Origin: Vagococcus coleopterorum | Lineage (GTDB): Bacteria > Bacillota > Bacilli > Lactobacillales > Vagococcaceae | Direction: 5' to 3' | Assembly (NCBI RefSeq): GCF_011303955.1 | Contig: NZ_CP049886.1 | Coordinates: forward strand, 310,001 to 374,000 | DNA: 64,000 nucleotides | Shown here: one piece after another, positions 37,970 to 49,640 of the stretch | How positions within the stretch are numbered: position 1 is the first letter of the stretch | How the letters are laid out: each line of letters begins with the position of its first letter | Translations under genes and position numbers: made by a program | The notes under the pieces: model-generated | The model's database searches: none | Told to the model about the DNA's origin: nothing | Seen by the model: only the letters and a program-made list of their open reading frames with translations

Positions 37970-39002
37970 ATTTTAAGAACATGGCATCTCCAAAACTGAA
38001 GAATCGATACTTTTCTGCCACAGCGTGGTCATAAGCAACCATCACTTTATCGCGGCCTGCAAACGCACTCACTAACATAACTAGTGTTGACATTGGCAAG
38101 TGGAAATTCGTTGTAAAAGCATCAACAACTTTGAATTGATACCCTGGTGTAATAAAAATGCTTGTCCAACCACTGTCCGGTTTGATTTCACCATCAAATT
38201 TAGTCCCAATTGTTTCTAATGTTCTGATAGAAGTCGTCCCTACCGCAACTATTCTACCCCCACTTTCTTTCACTGTATTCAATTTATCTGCCGCTTCTGC
38301 CGTTAATTTATAAAACTCACTATGCATTTCATGATCTTCAATCGAATCCACACTGACTGGTCTAAACGTGCCTAAGCCAACATGCAGAGTTAAATACACT
38401 AACTCTACTCCTTTGGCAGAAATTTTATCTAATAACTCTTGTGTGAAATGTAATCCCGCTGTCGGAGCTGCTGCTGAACCATTTTCTTCTGCATAAACAG
38501 TTTGGTATCGTTCCGGGTCTTCTAACCGTTCCTTGATATAGGGTGGCAACGGCATTTCTCCTAGTGACTCAATAATCTCTAAGAAGACTCCTTCATATTT
38601 AAATTCAATAATTCGTCCACCATGATCTAATTCTTCTAAAACCACAGCTTTTAGTCTACCATCTCCAAAAGAAATCTCTGTACCTTTTTTAGCACGCTTC
38701 GCTGGTTTAATTAATGTTTCCCATTGATTCCCTTCAGTATTCGTCAACAACAAGACTTCTAAGTGTCCTCCTGTTTCTGGTTTTTCCCCATAAAGACGAG
38801 CAGGTAATACTCGGGTATTATTCATCACTAAAGCATCACCTTCATTTAACTCTTCTAAAATATCATAGAAATGTTTATCTTGAATATTTCCTGTTTCTTT
38901 ATCTAGAACCAATAGTTTAGAAGTTTGACGGTCAGCTAATGGCGTTTGTGCAATTAACTCTTCTGGTAATTCAAAATCAAAATCGGCTGTTGTATATGTC
39001 AT
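37968..39002 (-). CDS. queA: S-adenosylmethionine:tRNA ribosyltransferase-isomerase
   Basis: 344 residues. '[19 protein letters not shown]', '[10 protein letters not shown]', '[10 protein letters not shown]' and '[17 protein letters not shown]' (in short pieces) are QueA hallmarks. It transfers and isomerises the ribosyl part of SAM onto preQ1-tRNA to give epoxyqueuosine. It lies between ruvB and tgt, a conserved Firmicutes order. Confidence 0.97.
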   Translation of the reverse strand: MTYTTADFDFELPEELIAQTPLADRQTSKLLVLDKETGNIQDKHFYDILEELNEGDALVMNNTRVLPARLYGEKPETGGHLEVLLLTNTEGNQWETLIKPAKRAKKGTEISFGDGRLKAVVLEELDHGGRIIEFKYEGVFLEIIESLGEMPLPPYIKERLEDPERYQTVYAEENGSAAAPTAGLHFTQELLDKISAKGVELVYLTLHVGLGTFRPVSVDSIEDHEMHSEFYKLTAEAADKLNTVKESGGRIVAVGTTSIRTLETIGTKFDGEIKPDSGWTSIFITPGYQFKVVDAFTTNFHLPMSTLVMLVSAFAGRDKVMVAYDHAVAEKYRFFSFGDAMFLK

Positions 39003-39075
39003 CTCTTATTCCACTCTTTCATCTCATAATTTCTCTTAGTTAGTTTATCACGTTTAACACCTCGTTGCGACCAAA

Positions 39076-39106
39076 TAAAAAAACTTCAACACGGAGTCGA
39101 AGTTTA
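39076..39106 (-). terminator. Terminator after ruvB
   Basis: AAACTTC-GACTCCGTGTT-GAAGTTT hairpin and T's on the minus strand. Confidence 0.8.
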
Positions 39107-40111
39107 CTTATTTTCTATATAGTCATACCCTAAATGCTCATACGCTTTCGCTGTTGCCATACGTCCACGAGGTGTCCGCTTGATAAACCCTTTTTGAATT
39201 AAGTATGGCTCATACATATCCTCAACCGTCTCGGTCTCTTCACTAATATTAACAGCTAATGTACTTAATCCAATCGGACCGCCTTGGTAAAGATCAATCA
39301 TCGTCTTGAGAATTTTTTGATCGACATAATCTAACCCTTCATGATCCACTTGTAGCATTGTAAGAGCAGCGTCGGCAATTTGACGATTGATGACACCGTC
39401 ACTCTGTGTTTGCGCATAATCTCGCACACGTTTCAACAAACGGTTAGCAATCCTTGGTGTACCTCGAGAACGACGAGCAAGTTCAAACGCACCTTCTTCA
39501 ACAATTTCAGTATCAAAAATATCTGCAGAACGACGAACAATTTCTTTCAAATCATCCGTTTCATAATATTCCATGTGAGAAATAATGCCAAAGCGATCAC
39601 GTAATGGCGCTGACAGCATGCCTGCACGCGTCGTCGCTCCTACTAGAGTAAATGGTGGCAACTCAAAATGAACCGGATGAGACGTCGGCCCTTGGCCAAC
39701 CATGATATCGACATAAAAGTCTTCCATCGCAGAATATAACAATTCTTCAGCCACTCTTGGTAAGCGATGAATTTCATCAATAAATAAAACGTCACCTGGT
39801 TCCAGCTCATTTAATAAAGCAACTAAATCTCCTGGTCGCTCAATTGCCGGACCACTAGTCGTTCTCACTTGTACGTCCATTTCATTTGCAATAACCATTG
39901 CCATTGTCGTTTTACCTAATCCAGGTGGTCCATATAAAAGAACATGATCTAAAGATTCAGAACGGGCTTTAGCTGCTTGAATGTAAATTGATAGTTCTTT
40001 TTTTACTTTATCTTGGCCAATATACTGAGACAAATATTGCGGACGAAGAGATAATTCGCTCATCTCTTCAGACTCAGTTGCTTCACTAGATAAAATACGT
40101 TCTTCCTCCAC
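39104..40111 (-). CDS. ruvB: Holliday junction branch-migration ATPase RuvB
   Basis: 335 residues with a GTG start (GTGGAGGAAG) and AAGGAG nine bases before it. Walker [10 protein letters not shown], Walker B 'FIDEIHRL', sensor and arginine-finger regions ('[18 protein letters not shown]'), and a C-terminal winged helix ('[15 protein letters not shown]'). It drives branch migration with RuvA. It starts 13 bases after the ruvA stop. Confidence 0.97.
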   Translation of the reverse strand: MEEERILSSEATESEEMSELSLRPQYLSQYIGQDKVKKELSIYIQAAKARSESLDHVLLYGPPGLGKTTMAMVIANEMDVQVRTTSGPAIERPGDLVALLNELEPGDVLFIDEIHRLPRVAEELLYSAMEDFYVDIMVGQGPTSHPVHFELPPFTLVGATTRAGMLSAPLRDRFGIISHMEYYETDDLKEIVRRSADIFDTEIVEEGAFELARRSRGTPRIANRLLKRVRDYAQTQSDGVINRQIADAALTMLQVDHEGLDYVDQKILKTMIDLYQGGPIGLSTLAVNISEETETVEDMYEPYLIQKGFIKRTPRGRMATAKAYEHLGYDYIENK

Positions 40112-40124
40112 TTAAATCAGCTCC

Positions 40125-40751
40125 TTACTTTTTCATTAATAATTTTAAGCCTTGTCTTAAATAATCATCTGTTGAACTCGCTTCAACCTTCTCAAGATCT
40201 TTATTAATCCGTTTCAATTCGCGATCACTGTAGCCTAATGCCGATAGCGCTTCAATAGCCTCTTCCAACATTACATTTCCTGTTGTTAGTAATTCTGTTT
40301 GCCCGGTACCATCCACTTCACTTGTTACGTAACCTTCAGATGGTAACCCTATTTCTAACAGCTTGCCTTTTAAATCTAGGACCATTTGCTGAGCCGTTTT
40401 TTTACCAACACCAGGATATTTTGTTAGGAATGTAGCGTCTTCCGTTTCTACTGCTTGTATTAAAGCCCCATGATCATCGCCTGCCATAATAGCAAGGGCG
40501 CTTTTCGGACCGATCCCAGATACACTATTTAATTTAATAAATAACTGCTTTTCCTCTAGGTTGTTAAATCCATATAACGTTTCAGAATCTTCCCTCACTA
40601 CTTGTTGAATATAGATATGACATTCTTTATCTTCATCAACTTTATATGAGAATGGATTCGCAACTGCTACTTGATAGCCTATTCCCATGACTTCTACAAC
40701 AATATAATAGGGACTAACAAAAGTAATATAGCCTTTGATATATTCATACAT
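40125..40751 (-). CDS. ruvA: Holliday junction DNA-binding protein RuvA
   Basis: 208 residues from the ATG at 40751 (GGAGGAAG upstream); eight earlier in-frame codons lack a ribosome site. OB-fold N-terminus (MYEYIKGYI), tandem helix-hairpin-helix ('[16 protein letters not shown]' and '[16 protein letters not shown]') and the C-terminal domain that contacts RuvB ('[13 protein letters not shown]'). A LexA-like box overlaps its leader. Confidence 0.96.
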   Translation of the reverse strand: MYEYIKGYITFVSPYYIVVEVMGIGYQVAVANPFSYKVDEDKECHIYIQQVVREDSETLYGFNNLEEKQLFIKLNSVSGIGPKSALAIMAGDDHGALIQAVETEDATFLTKYPGVGKKTAQQMVLDLKGKLLEIGLPSEGYVTSEVDGTGQTELLTTGNVMLEEAIEALSALGYSDRELKRINKDLEKVEASSTDDYLRQGLKLLMKK

Positions 40752-40768
40752 AACATCTTCCTCCAATA

Positions 40769-40782
40769 AGCACATACGTTCT
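40769..40782 (-). promoter_or_regulatory. Possible LexA box upstream of ruvAB
   Basis: AGAACGTATGTGCT on the minus strand matches the Gram-positive SOS consensus CGAACRNRYGTTCG at 11 of 14 positions. It follows an extended -10, TGATACAAT. ruvAB belongs to the SOS regulon in B. subtilis. Confidence 0.4.
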
Positions 40783-40825
40783 TATTTATTGTATCATAAA
40801 AACTGACTAGTGAATATTCCTTAAT

Positions 40826-40855
40826 AAAAAAGCCTGCATTTTGTGCAGGCTTTTC
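40826..40855 (-). terminator. Terminator of the ricA-mutS-mutL operon
   Basis: AAAAGCCTGCA-CAAAA-TGCAGGCTTTT followed by T's on the minus strand, directly at the mutL stop. Confidence 0.9.
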
Positions 40856-42781
40856 TTAGTGTGAATCTTGAATACGTTTAAACATTTTTTCCATGTCTTT
40901 ATTATCAAAATGAACCAAAACTGGACGACCATGAGGACAGTTATAAGGATTTTCACATTTAGCTAAATCAATTAACAATTGACGCGACTGTGCCTCGTCT
41001 AGATGATGATTTGCTTTTATTGATTGCTTACAACTCATCATAATTGCCGTATCTTCTCTAAATTTTGCAACATCCAGTTTACCAGTCTCTAAAACTAATT
41101 CAATCATCTCTCGAATGATTGATTCTTCCATCCCCGCCGGATACCAAGTCGGATGCGCACGACAAAGATAACTACTTTGACCAAACTCTTCTAGGTGAAT
41201 ACCAACTGATTCTAACTCTGGCATACTCTCTTTAATCTTCAAACTATCAGACTGCGGATAATCTAAAACTATTGGTACAAGCAATTCCTGTAAATCAGAT
41301 CCAACTTCACCAATTTTTTTACGGAAATATTCATATTTAATTCGTTCCTGAGCCGCGTGTTGATCTAATATATACAGACCCTTTTCGCTTTGAGCAAATA
41401 AATACGTCCCATGCATTTGACCAAAGTATTCTAATTCTGGAAATGCACCCACTGAACCATTCGAGTCAACGATTGGCACTAACTCCTCAGTCTCCTGCTC
41501 ATCATGAAACTCACTTTTAAAGGGATCATCAAATAATGGTTCATTAACTTTTTCTAATGCAATCGTCCGATTGTCTGATAATGGCTCATTATAGAGTATC
41601 GGATCAGATGCCCACTCTTTATCATTTTTTCTCGGAATATAAAACTGTTTATTACTAGAATCAAAAGCCAGTGTTCCTTTATCAGGCGCTTTAGTTTTTT
41701 CTTGTTCCTGATCAAACATAGACGGTTGTGAAATTTTTGATTCTTTCGGCAACTCTTTCTTAAACGCTAGATTACTATCAACTTTCGGAATTAATTGTTG
41801 GTCTTCTAAAACCTCACGTATACCTTTAGAAATCAACGCCATTAACTCTTTTTCTTTACTCAAGCGAACTTCTTGTTTCGTCGGATGAACGTTGACATCC
41901 ACAAGTAACGGATCCATCTCAATTTTAATAACTGCAATCGGAAAACGACCAATCATTAATTTTGAACCGTAACCTTCAACAATTGCCTTATTTAATAAAT
42001 AATTCTTAATATAGCGACCATTAATGATGATTGAAATGTAATTACGGCTCGCTCGTGTTACTTCTGGTAAAGAAACATAACCTGATACTTTAAAATCTAA
42101 ATCCCCTTGGCCAATCTCTAACATCTTTTTAGCTGTGGCAACTCCATAGATACCGGCAATTGTTTGTTTCAAATCACCATTCCCTGATGTAGTTAACATT
42201 TGATTGCCATCGTGAATTAAACGAAACGCCACTTCAGGATGACTTAACGCTAGACGATTTACCATATCTCCAATATTGGCTAATTCGGTTTGTAATGTCT
42301 TTACATATTTTAAACGTGCTGGTGTATTGAAGAATAGGTTTTCAACGGTAACCTTCGTGCCTTTGCGCAATGAATGCGGTTTATCTTCCACCACTTTCCC
42401 GCCAGACATTTTAACAAAACGGCCTTCTTCAGTTCCCGTTGATGTTTCGATAGTCATCTCTGAGACTGAGGCAATACTGGGTAAAGCTTCTCCACGGAAA
42501 CCTAATGTTTTAATTCTGAATAAGTCATCTCGATTGTGAATTTTACTTGTGGCATGACGTTTAAAAGCATTCAATACATCTTCATTCTCAATCCCATCAC
42601 CATTATCAATAATTTGAATTTTGCGCAGGCCAGCTTCCTCTAAGTAAATATCAATCTGACTACTATTCGCATCCAAAGCATTTTCAACCAGTTCTTTGAC
42701 AACCGATGACGGTCGTTCAACAACTTCACCAGCTGCAATCTGATTGGCTAAAGTTTCTGACAACTCGATAATTTTACTCAT
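40856..42781 (-). CDS. mutL: DNA mismatch repair protein MutL
   Basis: 641 residues. GHKL ATPase N-terminus with '[14 protein letters not shown]', 'IIDNGDGI' and '[12 protein letters not shown]'. An acidic linker (about 330-450) leads to the C-terminal dimerisation/endonuclease domain with [12 protein letters not shown] and the NCPHGRP motif, so it is a nicking MutL. It couples MutS mismatch recognition to strand excision. It starts 24 bases after mutS. Confidence 0.97.
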   Translation of the reverse strand: MSKIIELSETLANQIAAGEVVERPSSVVKELVENALDANSSQIDIYLEEAGLRKIQIIDNGDGIENEDVLNAFKRHATSKIHNRDDLFRIKTLGFRGEALPSIASVSEMTIETSTGTEEGRFVKMSGGKVVEDKPHSLRKGTKVTVENLFFNTPARLKYVKTLQTELANIGDMVNRLALSHPEVAFRLIHDGNQMLTTSGNGDLKQTIAGIYGVATAKKMLEIGQGDLDFKVSGYVSLPEVTRASRNYISIIINGRYIKNYLLNKAIVEGYGSKLMIGRFPIAVIKIEMDPLLVDVNVHPTKQEVRLSKEKELMALISKGIREVLEDQQLIPKVDSNLAFKKELPKESKISQPSMFDQEQEKTKAPDKGTLAFDSSNKQFYIPRKNDKEWASDPILYNEPLSDNRTIALEKVNEPLFDDPFKSEFHDEQETEELVPIVDSNGSVGAFPELEYFGQMHGTYLFAQSEKGLYILDQHAAQERIKYEYFRKKIGEVGSDLQELLVPIVLDYPQSDSLKIKESMPELESVGIHLEEFGQSSYLCRAHPTWYPAGMEESIIREMIELVLETGKLDVAKFREDTAIMMSCKQSIKANHHLDEAQSRQLLIDLAKCENPYNCPHGRPVLVHFDNKDMEKMFKRIQDSH

Positions 42782-42805
42782 TTAATAAGCTCCCTTCTTT
42801 CCAAA

Positions 42806-45370
42806 TTATTTTGTCATTTTTTTCTGCAAATCATTTAACGCGTTCAACGCCTCAAGAGGTGTCATTGTTGTTAAGTCCAATGCGTTCAAGTCGCAAATAA
42901 CATCATTATTTGTTTGATCTTGCCCTGCGAATAAATCTAACTGAGAAACCTCTACTGAAAGATCTTCCTCGGATAGGTGAGTGCCATTTTCTAAAGCATT
43001 CAATATTTGGCTAGCTTGTGTTAATAATTCTGTTGGTAAGCCTGCTAATTTAGCTACATGGATTCCGTAGCTCTTATCAGCAGGACCCGCTAGCATTTTA
43101 TGCAGGAATACAACTTCACCATCTTTTTCAACTGCACCCACATGACAATTAATTAAATTATCCAGACTATTTTCTAACATTGTTAACTCATGGTAATGCG
43201 TTGAAAATAGGGTTTTGGCATGGACATGTCGATGAATATAATGAATAATCGCTTCAGCTAAAGCCATCCCATCATATGTGGCTGTACCTCGACCAATTTC
43301 ATCAAATAAAATTAAACTTTGAGGAGTTGCGTGCCGTAATGCTTCATTGGCTTCCATCATTTCTACCATAAATGTACTTTGACCAGAAATTAAATCATCC
43401 GACGCCCCGATTCTCGTAAATATTTGATCGAAAATTGGCATATTGGCTTTTTCAGCCGGTACGAAACAACCCATTTGAGCCATGATAACTGTTAAGGCTA
43501 ATTGACGCATATATGTACTCTTACCCGACATATTTGGTCCGGTAATCAACATAATATCTGTCCCTTTTGGAAGCTCAACACTGTTCGGAACATACTCTTG
43601 ATGCCCCATTACTTTTTCTACGACTGGATGACGACCTTCAATAAGTTCCAAATCTCTGCTTTGACTAGTCAATGTCGGTCGTACATAACCATACTTCTCA
43701 CTAACCGTTGCAAAACTTTGTAAGACATCGACAGTGGCAATCCCATGTGCTAAAACTTGAATGCGACTAATCGCTGATTTAATTTGATCACGGACTTGGA
43801 TAAATAATTGATACTCTAATCCTTTAGATTTCTCTTCCGCCTCTAAAATCAATCGTTCTGTTTCTTTCAATTCCGGTGTAATAAATCGTTCAGCGTTAGA
43901 TAAAGTTTGTTTGCGTTCATAGCGTCCTTCTGGCACATTATTAATTTGTCCTTTAGATACTTCAATAAAATAACCAAAGACTCGATTAAAGCCAATTTTT
44001 AACGTTTTAATGCCTGTGGCTTCACGTTCTTTAGCTTCTAGCTCCGCCAACCATTGCTTGCCGTTTGTCATTGCTTCTCGATAGACATCTAACTGTTCAT
44101 TATAACCATTTTTTATCACTGAACCTTCAGTGATTGTTAACGGCGCCTCTTCATTAATCGCACGCTCAATTAAATCAGCAACATCTGCTACTGGATCTAA
44201 ATCTTCTAACAGTCCCGTCCACTGCCCTTGATCAATTCCTCGAACTAGTTGCTCTACGACTGGTACTTGATTTAATGATGTCTTCAATTGAATTAAGTCG
44301 CGTCCATTTACACTGCCAAAGGCAATTCGTCCTGCCAACCGTTCCAAGTCATAAACTTTAGTTAAATTTTCTTGAATATCCGCACGCTCAAAGAATGAAT
44401 CCAAAAGACTTTGGACCATATTTTGACGTTTAACAATGGCTTTCTCATCAATTAGTGGTCGGTCTAACCACTGTTTTAATAATCGACCACCCATAGCTGT
44501 TTTAGTTTCATCTAGTAACCAAAGGAGTGTCCCCTGTTTTTTACCGGTTCTGATTGATTGAGCCAGTTCTAAATTAAATTTAGAATAATGATCCATCTTT
44601 AAGTAATCAGCAGGTTGATACTCTTGCACTTGTTGTAAATGACCCAAACTACGTTTTTGAGTTTCTGATAAATAAGTTAATAGCTTGATACTTGCAGCCT
44701 TTGTCAAATCACTGTCAATGTTCGCTACTAAATAACTCAGTTCTGAACTTACTAACTCATTTTCTTGAGTAGAAAAAACTACATTCAAACGTTGAGCAAG
44801 GATTTCTTTCAACGAATCAGGTATTTCACTACCTAAAATAATTTCCTTTGTTTGAATAGCTGATGCTTCATTAACAACACTGTCTGGCGTCGCCAAGACA
44901 GCCGCTTTCAATTCCCCCGTACTTAAATCTGCATAGGAAAATCCAAAATGGTTCGTTTGAGCATCCCATACAATTGCACTTAAATAATTATTTTCTTTTG
45001 CTGATAACCCTTTAGATGCCATCACAGTCCCTGGTGTAATTAACTGAACTACCTCACGTTTGACCATCCCTTTTGTTTCACGGGGATCTTCAACTTGTTC
45101 GCATAGGGCAACCTTATAACCTTTATCAATTAAAGTATCAATATAGCCTGCTGCTGCGTGATGAGGAATACCACACATTGGAATTGGATCATCGGCATTT
45201 TTATTACGACTTGTCAGAGTTAACTCTAAAATTTGAGATGCCTTAATTGCATCATCATAGAACATTTCATAGAAGTCTCCTAAACGATAAAACAAGAAGG
45301 CATCTTCATAATCCGCCTTAATATTAAAATACTGTTCCATCATTGGTGTGTGCTTTGTTTTTTGCGGCAT
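42806..45370 (-). CDS. mutS: DNA mismatch repair protein MutS
   Basis: 854 residues. N-terminal mismatch domain '[27 protein letters not shown]' holds the Phe-x-Glu contact (FYEMF). The C-terminal ABC-type ATPase has Walker A '[10 protein letters not shown]', '[14 protein letters not shown]' and 'FSTHYHEL'. The ATG overlaps the ricA stop by one base (TAATG), so translation is coupled. Confidence 0.98.
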   Translation of the reverse strand: MPQKTKHTPMMEQYFNIKADYEDAFLFYRLGDFYEMFYDDAIKASQILELTLTSRNKNADDPIPMCGIPHHAAAGYIDTLIDKGYKVALCEQVEDPRETKGMVKREVVQLITPGTVMASKGLSAKENNYLSAIVWDAQTNHFGFSYADLSTGELKAAVLATPDSVVNEASAIQTKEIILGSEIPDSLKEILAQRLNVVFSTQENELVSSELSYLVANIDSDLTKAASIKLLTYLSETQKRSLGHLQQVQEYQPADYLKMDHYSKFNLELAQSIRTGKKQGTLLWLLDETKTAMGGRLLKQWLDRPLIDEKAIVKRQNMVQSLLDSFFERADIQENLTKVYDLERLAGRIAFGSVNGRDLIQLKTSLNQVPVVEQLVRGIDQGQWTGLLEDLDPVADVADLIERAINEEAPLTITEGSVIKNGYNEQLDVYREAMTNGKQWLAELEAKEREATGIKTLKIGFNRVFGYFIEVSKGQINNVPEGRYERKQTLSNAERFITPELKETERLILEAEEKSKGLEYQLFIQVRDQIKSAISRIQVLAHGIATVDVLQSFATVSEKYGYVRPTLTSQSRDLELIEGRHPVVEKVMGHQEYVPNSVELPKGTDIMLITGPNMSGKSTYMRQLALTVIMAQMGCFVPAEKANMPIFDQIFTRIGASDDLISGQSTFMVEMMEANEALRHATPQSLILFDEIGRGTATYDGMALAEAIIHYIHRHVHAKTLFSTHYHELTMLENSLDNLINCHVGAVEKDGEVVFLHKMLAGPADKSYGIHVAKLAGLPTELLTQASQILNALENGTHLSEEDLSVEVSQLDLFAGQDQTNNDVICDLNALDLTTMTPLEALNALNDLQKKMTK

Positions 45371-45780
45371 TATTTTGCCTCCTTTCCTAAATTGTCTAGA
45401 TCATCTAATTTTTCTTCTAATTGATCATTAAAATCACGTTCGATTTTATTTGTTAAATGCTGTAATAAATCATTTGCTTCAACTAACTTTTCACGATAGC
45501 GAATCACTAGCGGATGCTGATCAAATTCTTCTGTTAGTCGATCAGCTTCTTGTTTGGCTAGTTTTTCCGCTTCTGGTTTCCCATAGTGAGCACACTGAAC
45601 TGCATTTTTTTGTTCAACCTTAATTCGCTCCGTCAACTGACGTAACCCTTCATGATCTTCAACTTTTTTTGAGATGTCACGAAATTCTTTAATGACTGAA
45701 TTTGCTTCTAACTTCTCAAGAACGTTAGCTAACGCATCTGCTACTTGTGGATTCTTTTCAAATTCTTCCGCAATCGTCAT
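45370..45780 (-). CDS. ricA: YlbF/YmcA family protein, RicA-like
   Basis: 136 residues, helical and charged, with the YlbF/YmcA-family core '[23 protein letters not shown]'. In B. subtilis YmcA (RicA), YlbF (RicF) and YaaT (RicT) form a complex that works with RNase Y to mature polycistronic mRNAs. ymcA there is also just upstream of mutS, and here rny and ymdB are close by, which favours RicA over other family members. GGAG is ten bases before the ATG. Confidence 0.8.
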   Translation of the reverse strand: MTIAEEFEKNPQVADALANVLEKLEANSVIKEFRDISKKVEDHEGLRQLTERIKVEQKNAVQCAHYGKPEAEKLAKQEADRLTEEFDQHPLVIRYREKLVEANDLLQHLTNKIERDFNDQLEEKLDDLDNLGKEAK

Positions 45781-45796
45781 TGTGTCATCTCCTTTT

Positions 45797-46597
45797 TTAA
45801 TCTTTAAATGGCGTATCTTCGTTTACTTGACCCACTTGAATACTTTTAGCTTTTCCCGTTTGATCATCTAACTCAATCACACAGTAGGATAGGTTAGAAC
45901 GCCCTTGTTCAACCACTTCAAACCGATGTGGCAAGGCTGTTCTAAATTTACCAATTACTGCATCCCGCTTCATTCCTAAAATCCCATCATACGGTCCAGT
46001 CATCCCTACATCTGTCAGATAGGCTGTGCCTCCTGGCAAGACATGAGCATCATTCGTTTGAACATGCGTATGCGTACCGACAACTGCCGAAACATGACCA
46101 TCTAAAAACCAACCCATTGCTTGTTTTTCACTTGTTGTTTCCGCATGAAAATCAACAAAGATTAACGGCGTCCGTTTACGTGCTTCTTCTACCATTTCTT
46201 CAATTTTCTTAAAGGGATCATCAAGATCAACCATAAATGTCCGACCTTGTAAATTAATAACCGCAAGTTCCACTGCATTGACTTTCACATAAACAATCCC
46301 TTTTCCCGGAGTCGTTGTTTCTGGAAAGTTGGCTGGTCTAATCATTTTTTTAGCATCATCAATAAATTCAAAAATATCTCGATTATCCCATGTATGGTTT
46401 CCTAGCGTTACGACATCTACGCCATCTTGTAAGAATTTTTTATAAATTTTTTCAGTAATCCCTCTGCCCGCAGCAGCATTCTCACCATTTAAAATAGTAA
46501 CTTGAGGTCTATATTTCTTTTTTAACTTTGGTAAATATTCCGTTACCGTATCGCGACCCATTGAACCGACGACATCTCCTACAAATAATAAGCGCAT
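45797..46597 (-). CDS. ymdB: YmdB-type metallophosphoesterase (TIGR00282)
   Basis: 266 residues. The dimetal phosphoesterase motifs are GDVVGSMGR, 'LNGENAAAGRG', 'LGNHTWDN', 'DFHAETTSEKQ' and 'VGTHTHVQTND'. B. subtilis YmdB is a 2',3'-cyclic nucleotide phosphodiesterase that affects biofilm and motility genes. It lies between rny and ricA; a terminator separates it from rny, so it may have its own promoter. Confidence 0.93.
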   Translation of the reverse strand: MRLLFVGDVVGSMGRDTVTEYLPKLKKKYRPQVTILNGENAAAGRGITEKIYKKFLQDGVDVVTLGNHTWDNRDIFEFIDDAKKMIRPANFPETTTPGKGIVYVKVNAVELAVINLQGRTFMVDLDDPFKKIEEMVEEARKRTPLIFVDFHAETTSEKQAMGWFLDGHVSAVVGTHTHVQTNDAHVLPGGTAYLTDVGMTGPYDGILGMKRDAVIGKFRTALPHRFEVVEQGRSNLSYCVIELDDQTGKAKSIQVGQVNEDTPFKD

Positions 46598-46673
46598 TGC
46601 AGCATCCTCTTCTCTTTAATATCTTTTACCATTTTAACAAGTTTTCAAGGTAATTGAAAGAAATCGTGTCAAT

Positions 46674-46710
46674 AAAAAAAGATAGAAGAATTAGATTCTT
46701 CTACCTTTTA
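46674..46710 (-). terminator. Terminator after rny
   Basis: AGGTAGAAGAAT-CTAA-TTCTTCTATCT followed by seven T's on the minus strand. Confidence 0.85.
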
Positions 46711-46715
46711 AAAGA

Positions 46716-48272
46716 TTATTTTGCGTAATCTACTGATCGGGTTTCACGAACAACCGTCACTTTGATGTGTCCTGGATAATCCAGTTCATCCTCAATACGT
46801 TTGCGAATTTTACGAACTAACAATGTCGCTTCATCATCAGAAATTTGGTCAGGTTTAACCATGACACGAACTTCACGACCTGCTTGAATAGCAAAACTTG
46901 AATCAACACCAGGGAAGTCATTTGAAATACCTTCCAAACGTTCTAAACGCTTAATATAGTTTTCAAGTGATTCACTTCGTGCTCCTGGACGGGCAGCTGA
47001 TAAAGCATCGGCTGCTGCCACAAGAACTGAAATAACTGATGTCGCTTCAGTATCGCCATGATGTGATGCAATCGCATTAATCACAACTGGGTGTTCTTTG
47101 TATTTTTTAGCTAGCTCTGTTCCAATTTCAACATGCGAGCCTTCAACTTCACGGTCTAACGCCTTACCAATATCATGTAAGAATCCAGCACGCTTAGCTA
47201 ATTCAACATCCTCACCTAGCTCCGCTGCAAGAGACGCTGTCAACTTAGCAACTTCGATCGAATGATTTAATACGTTCTGACCATAGCTTGTACGGAAACG
47301 CATACGACCCATAATTTTAATTAAATCTGGATGTAATGAATGAGCACCAACCTCAAAGGCAGCATTTTCACCATATTCACGAATCGTTTCATCCATTTCT
47401 TTACGCGCTTTTTCCACCATTTCTTCAATACGAGCAGGATGAATTCGGCCGTCTTGGATTAATTTTTCTAATGCAATTCTTGCAATCTCACGACGAATTG
47501 GATCAAAACCTGATAATACCACCGCTTCCGGCGTATCATCAATGATCAAGTCAATACCTGTTAACGTTTCTAAAGTTCTAATATTACGACCTTCACGACC
47601 AATAATACGACCTTTCATTTCATCGTTAGGTAAGTTAACAACCGAAACTGTGGCTTCTGACACTTGATCACCTGCACAACGTTGCATCGCAAGAGACAAG
47701 ATGTTTTTAGCATTACGATCTGCTTCTTCTTTAACTTTACGTTCATTTTCTTTAATCATAACGGCAGATTCATGAGCTAACTCATCTTCCATCGTTTGCA
47801 TGATAATACTTTTGGCTTCTTCTCTTGATAATTCACTAACTTTTTCTAATTCTTTTTGACGTTCCTCAATTAATACGGTAATCTCTGTCTCACGTTCGCC
47901 AATTAACTTGTGTTTAGAATCTAACTTTTCTTCTTTCTCTTCAAGTGAACGTTCACGTTTTACTAGAGTTTCATCTTTGCGATCAAGATTTGTTTCTCTT
48001 TGTAATAGACGAGTTTCTTGCATTTTTACTTCTTCACGACGTTCTTTAAGTTCACTTTCAATTTCAAGACGATATTTTTGATTCTCTTCTTTAGCTTCTA
48101 ATAGAGCTTCCTTTTTAAGTGTAACTGCTTCTTTTTTAGCACCTTCAACGATTGTAACTGCTGAATTTTGCGCACCATTCACAGCATTTTTGTGACGTGA
48201 ATTTGAAGCAACAAACCCTACTGGAAGTCCGACAATTAAACCGACGATAGCGAGAATTGCTGATAGTCCCAT
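46716..48272 (-). CDS. rny: Ribonuclease Y
   Basis: 518 residues. An N-terminal membrane anchor (about 3-22), a long coiled coil (about 30-200), a KH RNA-binding domain ('[22 protein letters not shown]' region) and an HD domain with '[17 protein letters not shown]'. It is the main endoribonuclease that starts mRNA decay at the membrane in Firmicutes. TTGGAGGTG precedes the ATG. The leader is about 120 bases long. Confidence 0.97.
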   Translation of the reverse strand: MGLSAILAIVGLIVGLPVGFVASNSRHKNAVNGAQNSAVTIVEGAKKEAVTLKKEALLEAKEENQKYRLEIESELKERREEVKMQETRLLQRETNLDRKDETLVKRERSLEEKEEKLDSKHKLIGERETEITVLIEERQKELEKVSELSREEAKSIIMQTMEDELAHESAVMIKENERKVKEEADRNAKNILSLAMQRCAGDQVSEATVSVVNLPNDEMKGRIIGREGRNIRTLETLTGIDLIIDDTPEAVVLSGFDPIRREIARIALEKLIQDGRIHPARIEEMVEKARKEMDETIREYGENAAFEVGAHSLHPDLIKIMGRMRFRTSYGQNVLNHSIEVAKLTASLAAELGEDVELAKRAGFLHDIGKALDREVEGSHVEIGTELAKKYKEHPVVINAIASHHGDTEATSVISVLVAAADALSAARPGARSESLENYIKRLERLEGISNDFPGVDSSFAIQAGREVRVMVKPDQISDDEATLLVRKIRKRIEDELDYPGHIKVTVVRETRSVDYAK

Positions 48273-48516
48273 ACGGACACCTCCAACTTTCCTATCTATT
48301 TGTAGTTTTTTAGTTGATAAAAACCTTTATACCTTATCAATATGCCCTACATGCATATTTGTTGAAAACTATGTATAAATAATAACTTATACAACATTCA
48401 TTCTAATATTATAAGGGCAGTGTGTCAACTTGAAATATCTGAAACCCCTTGATTTTATGCGTGTTTCACAGATTCACAGTAAATAAAAAAAGCTACCACA
48501 AAGGATAGCTTTTAAC
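48273..48516 (-). promoter_or_regulatory. rny promoter and long leader
   Basis: TTGACA (48423-48428) and TAGAAT (48400-48405) are 17 bases apart on the minus strand, a strong promoter. The ~120-base leader includes the inverted repeat TGTATAA/TTATACA (48371-48392). The recA terminator lies at 48486-48515. No ORF or known riboswitch is seen. Confidence 0.65.
48486..48515 (-). terminator. Terminator of recA
   Basis: AAAAGCTA-hairpin-TAGCTTTT with T's on the minus strand, directly after the recA stop. Confidence 0.85.
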
Positions 48517-49545
48517 CTATTCAGCTTCGGTTTCCGTTGTTTCATCAGCAACTTCTTCACCAATACCATACTCATTACGAACACGCTGTTCAATTTCGGC
48601 AAACATATCTGGATGATCCATGATATATTTTTTAGCATTTTCACGACCTTGACCAATTCGTTCTTCTTTATAAGAGTACCATGCACCACTTTTATCTACG
48701 ATATCACGATCTGATGCCATATCTAAAAGTTCCCCTGCTTTAGAAATACCTTCACCATACATCAAATCAACTTCTGCTACTTTGAATGGTGGCGCAACTT
48801 TATTTTTTACTACTTTAACTTTTGTTCTATTACCAATAATATCCGTGCCATTTTTCAATTGCTCAGCACGACGAACTTCTAAACGAACAGTCGCATAGAA
48901 TTTAAGAGCTCGCCCACCCGGTGTAATTTCTGGATTACCAAACATAACGCCAACTTTTTCACGAATTTGGTTAATAAATAACGCAATTGTTTTTGTTTTA
49001 TTAATAGAACCTGATAATTTTCTAAGAGCTTGAGACATTAAACGAGCTTGTAACCCTACGTGAGAGTCACCCATTTCGCCATCAATTTCCGCACGAGGTA
49101 CTAAAGCAGCTACCGAGTCGATAACCACAATATCAATTGCTCCACTGGATACTAAAGCGTCAGCAATTTCTAAACCTTGCTCCCCTGTGTCTGGTTGTGA
49201 TAATAATAGCTCATCAATGTTAACGCCTAGTTTTTCGGCATAAGCTGGATCCAAAGCATGCTCGGCATCGATAAACGCTGCTGTACCACCTTGTTTTTGA
49301 ACTTCTGCAATCGCATGTAACGCCACAGTTGTTTTACCCGAACTTTCTGGTCCGTAAATTTCAACAATACGCCCGCGTGGATAACCACCTACACCCAAAG
49401 CAACATCCAGTGCCAACGAACCACTTGGGATTGTTTGTACTTGTGTATCCACTTTTTCACCAAGCTTCATAATTGAACCTTTACCGAAGTTTTTTTCTAT
49501 TTTTTTCAACGCAGCATCTAATGCTACTTTACGATCATCTGCCAT
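48517..49545 (-). CDS. recA: Recombinase RecA
   Basis: 342 residues. Walker [10 protein letters not shown], '[10 protein letters not shown]', '[20 protein letters not shown]' (in short form) and L2 '[17 protein letters not shown]' are all canonical; the C-terminus is acidic. It drives strand exchange and LexA self-cleavage. AAGGAGG precedes the ATG. A promoter with a LexA box upstream lies between cinA and recA and overlaps the end of cinA. Confidence 0.99.
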   Translation of the reverse strand: MADDRKVALDAALKKIEKNFGKGSIMKLGEKVDTQVQTIPSGSLALDVALGVGGYPRGRIVEIYGPESSGKTTVALHAIAEVQKQGGTAAFIDAEHALDPAYAEKLGVNIDELLLSQPDTGEQGLEIADALVSSGAIDIVVIDSVAALVPRAEIDGEMGDSHVGLQARLMSQALRKLSGSINKTKTIALFINQIREKVGVMFGNPEITPGGRALKFYATVRLEVRRAEQLKNGTDIIGNRTKVKVVKNKVAPPFKVAEVDLMYGEGISKAGELLDMASDRDIVDKSGAWYSYKEERIGQGRENAKKYIMDHPDMFAEIEQRVRNEYGIGEEVADETTETEAE

Positions 49546-49559
49546 TTATAAATCCTCCT

Positions 49560-49574
49560 TCTTCGTTTCCGAAG
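49560..49574 (-). other. GAAA-tetraloop hairpin in the recA leader
   Basis: CTTCG-GAAA-CGAAG on the minus strand is a perfect five-pair stem with a GNRA loop, ending right before the AAGGAGG site of recA. It may influence translation or stability. Confidence 0.45.
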
Positions 49575-49589
49575 TTCTTTGTTAAACTA

Positions 49590-49640
49590 ATCATACTTTT
49601 TTTATTTTTAAAAATCAAGCATTTTGCGAATGTTTGTTCG
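49590..49640 (-). promoter_or_regulatory. recA promoter and LexA (SOS) box
   Basis: TTGATT (49613-49618) and TATGAT (49590-49595) are 17 bases apart. CGAACAAACATTCG (49627-49640, minus) matches the SOS box CGAACRNRYGTTCG at 13 of 14 positions. It lies inside the last codons of cinA, just before the -35. Confidence 0.75.
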
